From NCBI RefSeq assembly GCF_018143015.1, contig NC_054748.1:11398967-11462966 (forward strand): DNA of 64,000 bases. The letters run 5' to 3'. A model generated the notes under the pieces. It made no database searches. It was given only the letters and a program-made list of their open reading frames with translations, and had not been told where the DNA came from. The stretch is from Lytechinus variegatus (taxonomy: Eukaryota > Echinodermata > Echinoidea > Temnopleuroida > Toxopneustidae). Shown piece by piece: positions 24,594 to 33,500 of this stretch; within the stretch, counting starts at the first letter, position 1, and each line of letters starts with the position of its first letter. The position numbers were made by a program, and so were the translations under genes.

Positions 24594-27500
24594 CTATCCA
24601 ACAATTCCTCCCTCTGGTCCTTTTGTATAGTCTATTCCAAGTTGTTTCAGTCCTACAGCAATCTCAAACAGATAGTCGTAGCATTCACACCTGGATCATA
24701 GGGGAAACAGACAAAAGAGTGGCAAATCATGAGGAAATGAAAAACAGAGTATGCAAAAGACCATTTTTACTTGCACATATTATCAGTCTGTCATGCGAGC
24801 CCGTAAGACTATACAAATGTGCTGAACATTCAGACAGCTCAAATCTGAAGTTGTTGCCATTTATTTCTGGTTGGTACTTATCAAGTCCTTTCCTTCTCAC
24901 AGACCATCCTTGGTAAAAAAAAATCCTTCTCTTTTTATTTTACATCTCGATAATTTTTTGGGACAACTTGTTGCTACAGGATTAACCCTAAATAGACTGG
25001 GCTATTTCGACACCTAAGAAGACTGGGGGGGGGGGGGTGATTCAGCCCCCCCTTATGATCTCGGCCGTCGATCGCGCGATGGAGACGAAAAATTCCTTAC
25101 TAATTATGCTAATTTATGCGTAAAATCATAAGTTTGCTCTAATTAACAAAATAATGCCCCTAAAATGCTAATTTTTGTTTCATATACTCTAGATAGGCAT
25201 CTGATCAAATTTATTTTGAAAAAAAAAATATTTTAATAATAATAATATTCCGCATTTATATAGCGCTTAAAACATCAGAACGACGTCTCTAAGCGCTTTA
25301 CAGACATATCATTTTCTAAGTTTGTTTTCTAAATTTCTTATGTATGTCTTTATTCTTTTTTCAATGGAAATTGTTGGGGACTTTATTTTGACCACAAAAA
25401 AGATAAAATCAAATGATATTAAGCAGTCAAAGGAAAAATGATAATTTATGAATTTTGGCTAAAAACACTATTTGCATTGGATTTGTACACAAATTCACAT
25501 TTTTGAGTAATTTTGGGTCTGCATGCACTTACGAAATGTTGCTTAATTTTGGAACTGCGTACCCGGGGGTCACAATTTCGGTCTCAAAAGTTGCGCGAGA
25601 CTTGAAAGTAAAAAGTCAGTGAGCGACGTGGTCAAAAAATTTTCGAGCAGGGGATTTATCGCGAAAAATGTCGAAGGTTTTTTTTAGTCTTTTAGTCTTT
25701 TTAGGGTTAAAACCTTTTCTACTTGCTAATTTACATGACAACTGGCACTCCATAAAACTCTGGTCTACGTTAACAACATTGGGTTCACTACCCGGCCATT
25801 CACATCAATACTTACATAGTTTTAGCCTTCTCCCAAGAGTCTCCCCATACATAGACACCATGACGACGTACTAACACAGCATGTGTATCTGGGTATTTAT
25901 GCATTGCTTTCTCCAATGAACCCTAGGAAACCAAGTGAAAGAAAGAAAAGTGTTTTTATCAGTGTGTGGAAGCTGTAGCACTGATGATACAAGTCTTTGG
26001 AACTGCTGTAAACATGAAAACAAGAGAGCAGGCAGGAGGACATCTTATCTGTTGCTATCATGTTGCTATCATTGCTTCTTGTTGTTGTGACATTATAGAA
26101 ATTTCCATCCCTATGTGTTCTCTCAACAGAAATACACTCCAAAATCAGAAAAAAGAGTAAATAGGTGAAAACACAAACAATTTTCATATCTGTTGTTTAC
26201 TTGTTGCTAGAAAGATAATTTGGGGTATAACTTTTCGATTGTGATCATAGACTATTGACCTCATGGCGCCAAAATCTGTTTTTTTAGCAGCTTCTTCCAT
26301 TACCAACCTGTTTGCAATATATTCAAGATGTATAACACTTAACATTGTAATTGTTGGAAACTGAAAACGAAATGAAACAAGTGGAGCGCCTCTCGCAGTC
26401 TCACCTGTATCAAGCGATTCAATATAGCAGCAGTGCTGACTTTGAAAACTACTATAAAATAATTATTCACAATAAACACCATTAATATTGAGAATCATTG
26501 ACAACAAATGACATTTGACCTTGATCATGCAACCTAAGACTTTTCAGTGATACTTGATTACTCCTATATCTACAAACTAAATCTATAAACTTTGAAAGTT
26601 ATGACAGCAATCTAATAATTACTTCCCAAATGGCCAAAGTTCAATGACCTTAAATGACCTTTGGTCATGTGACCTGAAACTCACATGAGATGTTAAATGA
26701 TATTTGATTACTCTAATGTCCAAGTTTCATGAATCAGATCCATAAACTTTTAAAGTTATGATGGTAATTCAACAAATACCCCCCCCACCAAATTTGGCCA
26801 AAGTTCATTGACCCTTAATGAACTTTGACCTTAGTCATGTGACTCAAAACTCAGGCAGGATTTTAGTAATACTTGATTGACCTTACGTCCAAGTTTCATG
26901 AACTAGGACTATATATTTTCTAAGTTATGACATTTCAAAAACTTAACCCTAGGTTAAGAGTTTGATGTTGACTCCCCCAACATGGTCTAAGTTCATTGAC
27001 CCTAAATGACCTTTGACCTTGGTCATGTGACTCAAAACTCAGGCAGGATGTTCAGTAATACTTGATTAACCTTATGGCCAAGTTTCATGAACTAGGTCCA
27101 TATACTTCCTAAGTTATGCTGTCATTTCAAAAACTTAACCTTCGCCTATAGTCTCACTCTGCTTGGGAGACAATAAAATGAAAATATAGCCACTCCTGTA
27201 TACAGGGTACTTGAACAAATTTTATCATGAGAATGAAAATGGGATAAATCGACAGACAGACAACTCCAAAACATAATACCTCCAGAATTAAGGTCTTTGT
27301 TTGATGGAGGTATTATCAGGCAATACTGGTAACAGGCACAGGCGGGGGCGTCGTGGTCTAGTGGTTCTGACTCTCGCTTTTCAAACAGAGGGTCGTGGGT
27401 TCGAATCTTAACCATGGCGTGTTTTCCTTCAGCAAGAAATTTATCCGCAATGTGCTGCACTCGACCCAGGTGAGGTGAATGGGTACCCGGCAGGATTAAT

Positions 27501-30500
27501 TCCTTGCATTCACTGAGCGCCGGTGATGGCAGCTCGAGCTAAAGCCGGGGTAATAATAGCAGCGCTTTGTATCCTCAGGCAAAAGGCGCTTTATAAATAC
27601 CGCTATTATTATTATTATTATTATTAGAGTGGAAAATTGAGACTTATTCTTGCACCCCACCCCCGCCCTTCCCCTGCACCATGATATTCATGCATGAAAC
27701 TAAAGCACATCTCCAAATAATCATATACATCTGATTACCTTCAAGTCTTTCTCAAATGGAGTGTTTTCAACTATAGGGACGACCAACCGTTCATCATATC
27801 TGCAAGGGGGGAGGAAACATAAAATTAGAGTAACAAGCTTTCAAGTAGAGTCTGGCTCAGTTCAGGGGTTATTATATCAACATTGTCATCTGACGAGCAA
27901 AGATTTCTGACTGTTACTATGGTAGCCATTCGATTGAACAGACTTGTCAAATAATACATAGAAGCCCCGTATTACCAAAAATAACGAATGATCCAATCAA
28001 CCTACAATGTATGGAAATCCAACGATGTCATAATTTTTTTCTCCAGGAAATTTGCACAATGCCCTTTGTAACCAAAGAGCACACTGAATTTTCAAGAAAA
28101 CAATGTATGCATGATTATACCTCATATCTAGAAAATATTTTGAACAAACATGCACTTTAAATGTCGACGTTTGCTGGCTTTCCATAGTTGTGATTGATTG
28201 AATCAATCGTAACTCTTTGTAAGATGAGGCCCTGATAAGTCCTTTCATGACATACTCTTCAGGGAACATATAGATCTAGATATCAACCCAAAACTTGTCA
28301 GATATTTCACAAACTAATTTACACTCAGCCAATCAGATGGTGGCATTTCAGTAGCTTATAACAGTTGCCAGTGAAATCAATAATTGCTTTATGAAACACA
28401 ATCCAGTGGTATCTATTTTTTTTTCTTTGTTACATAACTCAACTAAAGCCCTTCTGACAAATGGAATGTTCTAACCCTAACATATAAAACATACTTTAAC
28501 AGGACTATATGAGATAAATGTAACTATATTCTCTTGTTGCCTCCTTTATTGCCCTTTTTCTTGGCATCAAAAATAAATTTAGCCCCTTCTGACAAATGAA
28601 ATGTTCTAACCCTATCATTTCTAACACACACATAGGACTATTCCATTGCATAAAAGGGTGAGATACCTGTAATCTTATTTTCTTGTTGTCTTCTTTGTCC
28701 CTTTTTTGTTGGCATCAAAAATAAATTTAGCCCCTTCTGACAAATGAAATGTTCTAACCCTATCATTTCAAACACACACATAGGACTATTCCATTGCATA
28801 AAAGGGTGAGATACCTGTAATTTTATTTTCTTATTGCCTTCTTTATTGCCCCTTTTCTTTGTAGCAAAAATCAATTTAACCCCTTCTAACTGACAAAATG
28901 TTCTATTACCCTAACATTTGAAATCTGCATATCTGACTACTCCACTGCATAAAAAGGTGAGATACCTGTAATTTTGTCCTGTCGTTGCCTTTTTGATGCC
29001 CTTGATCATTTCTTGATGTGTAATACTGAACTCACAGCCTTGTGACATCATAGTAGCATAGACTGCATTCTTGGAGTGGGTGTGGATACACGCTTTAGCT
29101 CCTAAACAGGAATCAGATACATCAATACATCACATGAATTTAATAATAAAAATATGTCCATTCATATAGCGCAGTTACTATGTGCAATTACTCAACTGCG
29201 CTTTGATACTTCAAGTAACTTGGTATCTATTATTACCCCAGCTGTAGCTAAGCCGCCATATTAATAGGCGCTATTAAAGCATTCAAGGAATAAATCCTAC
29301 CGGGTACCCATTCACCTCACCTGGGTCGAGTGCGGCACAATGTTGATAAATTTCATGCCAAAGGAACTTACGTCATGGCTGGGATTTGAACCCATGACCC
29401 TCTGTTTCAAAGTTCGAAGACTAATCCACTGGGCTACAATGCTCCACGGTCATCTACATACGTAACTGACATAAAGAAGTTGAGTATCTTCAGAATGACC
29501 CATGAACTTTTTGAAAGCCACCTTACTGAATAAGGTCATCAATTCTTGTTGGACTAAAAACACTAGAGAACGCACCACTTGCTTGGAAAGGATGTGTTAA
29601 CCGTTCATCAGATACATGTAGCAGATAGCTGCATATCTCTTCCATTCTCTAATATTATAAAAACATAATCTGTAATCTTGGTATCATTTGTAGTGGGCAA
29701 GTGCTTCAAGTGAATGTTTCCATTGCTTTGAACCCCCCCCCAAAAAAAAAATCTAGCCTCTTATCCATCATTGTGTCTGTTGATATAATCGACTGCCTTA
29801 AAATCACAATAAGATGTGGTATATTTTTGTTTTCCACTCCTCTGTATCTTGTCTCATTCTCTGTCTAGTTCTCTCTCTCTCTCAAAGAGAAATGTCTCAC
29901 GTCTCCGGAGGTCAGAGACATCTCTGAAACACTGAAACAGAGCTCAATATAAACAATTTTAATGTCACTGCTTTAAGGCTTGGTCCCACTGCACTTTCGG
30001 ATGCAGAGAGGATGTAAAATGGAAAAGAATCTTGCCATCCATTGGAAAATGTTATGTATCCATTGTGTACTCTTTGCATATGTGTTTCATACGCTCTATA
30101 TCCATCGAGCATCCATCCACTGTGATTTCATTGTTCGCCCATTTTGTCTATTGTTTGAAAACGGATGGAGTCACCCTGAAAGTTTGCGTGTCCACTGTAT
30201 CCATTATGAGAACATTTTGTGTCCGTCGGCCAGTGGGACCTGGCCTTTACTGTAACTTCAAACTGTCAATGTTGGCTGCTATCTCATGTCTCGTTTCAAA
30301 AGAGTCTGGACATAGCGTCTCCATCTTGGCTTTCATCTTGTGTCTTATAGTCTTGGTCTAGGTTCCTGTCTCGGTATGAGTTCAAGGCCCCGTAACAAAA
30401 ATAAAATGGCCTATCATGATCACCATTGCATGCGCATTTTGCTCAGTAGACTGACAGGGAACCAATCAAAATTGCTCTTTCAAATTAGGAATTAATCGCT

Positions 30501-33500
30501 AACCTTTGTGTTACGGGACCAAGGAGAGTAAAAAACCCTTGCATCATAAAGCTTAACAAATGAATGTAGTGCTGATTTCTATGATTGTATCAATGACTAT
30601 GTATGATCAGTCGCAAGATTAGCATCACAGCACTGAGTTTTATGTTACAAGGTACATGAGAGTGTTTCATAAAGCTGTTCATAAATTACGGGTGACTTTG
30701 AGAATGACTGGTGACCCTTTCGTGCGAGTCTTATAATATGTAACTGATTTAGCCCCTAAGAACATGTTCCAGTCTTGTGTTAAGTCATGCTGAACTTACA
30801 AACAGCTCATGAACCATGGTCCCGTAACACAAAAGATTAATCGAAAGTTTTATTTTCACGACCGATTGTACATTGTAATCAATGCAATCAATTGTTACAG
30901 TAATGTTCTATGATGATTGCTAAGCTTCGTGCTGCGTGCCCCAGGACACATTCCCACACAAACTACATCATGACCGGATATGGATAGATTAGAGTTAGAT
31001 AATTACCTCTTAATGTGTAACAGCTCATGAAGAGTGGAGTACATTGACTCTTCTTTAGTTTCTTGCTTGGCGGTGGTCCACTCACGTCCTCTTCTTGGAG
31101 ATTGGTCACAAATAAATCCTCTGGCTGAAAATATAAACAATTAGCTTGAAAGTACATGGATCCTTTCAAAGAAATTTTACTGACAAATATATAGACACCA
31201 GTTTTCATTTTCTAAAATTTGTGTACTCCGGTGTTCTATACAGCATATTCTGTGTTCTTCTATGGGCAAAACATGATAAAGCAAATGGAAAAAAGGTGGA
31301 AATCATAGAAAAATGTAGGGTTTCCATGCTGATAAAACTAATTTTCAAGGATATGCTAAACCCTGAAAAAGCTTTGATGGGCAGTTTGCATAGGTGTTTT
31401 TATCGTGATTCTGGGGCCTGAAAATTGTGTTTTCAGGCCCCAGATATTTTGGTAACTTCTGCATGGTTACATGAAAATGCACTCAGCTTTAATATCAATG
31501 ACTGTACTTACCTGAACTCTTTCCTTTTGGACTCCAGAGGGCGCAATGAAGATTTCATCACTGTTATGGGTTAACAAAAATATCACACATTAATAGCCTT
31601 TCTCTTTAAAATGAAAAATAAGAACATGAATGAATCAAGCTCCAATTTGCCCACCTCCCCCTCCCCTATAAAGAGTATAATTAATCACATATTTTATTTT
31701 TGTTTTTAATGTAAGCCTTCAGAATGAAAATTGGATAGCAAATGATAAGTTCATAAAAACAATATTTCCTAAGCAAGGGATATTTTATTCAAGAATACAC
31801 TTCTGTCCTCATCTAGACCCCCCCCCCCCCCCGAAAAAATCCTCCCATTTCACCTTCAAGCACTATGAAGATTTTTATGTGGCTGCCAAGAAATTTTGTT
31901 TTGAGGGCCGGTTGGAGGTTTCTTAAACTCTTTGAAAAAAAAGTTTCATTTAATTCAAGCCTCTTAAAATCTTTGCAACAGCCACTTAAACCTTTTTCCT
32001 CTTCCTGTAATCCCCCAAATGAGTAACTCTTCTTTATGTGTTTGTGTATTCACTGTAGTGTGCTAAAAAGATGCAAGTTTTTAGCAGAACATTGAAGAAA
32101 AAGATGCGTTGAAAAGCAGCTCATACTGTGAAGTCCCAAATACATACTTCTAGTAACTGGTTGGAAATCAAGCCATTTTCTATTTTTGGAGTTCTTTTGA
32201 TTGAAACCCTTTCTGTATCAGATCCCAGGTGGAAGTTTCATATAGCTGTTTGTTTAGTGACACATGACTTTACGCATGACTGGTACAAGTTTGTAAGTTC
32301 TACAACAGCTACATTAGGTCAGCGTTTCATAAAGCTGTTCGTATGTTACGGACGACTATATAACAACTAGTGATCCTAGCTTGTGGTTAATTGTGTACAC
32401 TGCACCAACTTTTCATCGGTGCTGATTAAGCTCCAAAGAGTGGATCACCTGTCATTAATTGAAGCATCGCTCTAACGAACAACTTCATGTAAACCAACCG
32501 GGACAGTATAATAAAGTATCACCAGTCGGCAGTTGTTTGTGAAGTCATTTGTAAGTTATTACACACAGCTTTATGAAATACTCACCTGGTGGGTGTTTCA
32601 TAAAGCTGTTCATAAGTTATCAGCAACTTAACTTATAAAATGACCCCGGGGGGGCCACTTCCATTCACGGGTGGATACCATGCGCGACCATGGGGTCTCG
32701 AAAAGCACGCTAAACACGTAATTTCCATATTCTGAAAATGCATGTGAAACCCTAAACAAAACGAAACTCTTGGCAAATATTTCCTGAAATGAACCCCTAA
32801 ACAAGTACAGGAATGTTTTATTGTTACGGGTCCTTCGGTCGTCGGCTTTACCTTATTTGGTTTAGTACGACCCCATCTTCTACACCTCGCGCAAATCGGA
32901 CTCACGGACTCTAAACACGAAGTGTTGGGGCAAAAAGGACATGCTTTATAAAACATTTTAATTTTGTTTGATCATCCCCGCAAATTCGACCCTAAACACG
33001 TAATCTTCCTAGCGAATTAGATACCTTTTTTCATTATTTTTGTGTTTTTGACACCCTTTTCCCATTACGTACGTAACGTGCCCTGTCGTGAAAAAGAAAT
33101 CCTTTTTACGTGTTTTTTTGGTCGCGCATGGTATCCACTCGTCAATGTAAGTGGCCCCTCCCCCCCCCCCCCCCCCCCCCGGGAAAATGACACACCATCT
33201 TTTCAGTGATGTTGATTAAGTGTCTAAGAAAGGATCATTAGTCATTCATAAAGTCATTTGTAACTTACAAAAAGCTTTATGAAACAACCAATCAGGGCCA
33301 TGTTGCATAAAAGTGACCATTATGGTAACTTCCATGGAATCCTTGATTTTGATTGGCTGTTGATTAGTGTTACCACTGGAAGTCAAAGTTACCATAAGAA
33401 TAAATGCAATTGACTCCCGTTCTACTGACCCGTATTTGATAGAGATTCCACCTCCTGTCCCTGTGACCCAGCCAAGCCCATAGAACTGCTTAAGAAGCTC

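Noticed and set aside
24323..24916. 197-codon plus-strand frame
   Set aside because: It runs antisense across the last APIP exon, which is clearly coding on the minus strand; no recognisable domain.
29980..30361. Plus-strand frames of 91 and 109 codons
   Set aside because: Both lie in a palindromic element in APIP intron 4, overlap in two frames, and have no family resemblance.
32633..32956. 107-codon minus-strand frame
   Set aside because: It falls within the inverted-repeat MITE and uses its terminal repeat as coding sequence.
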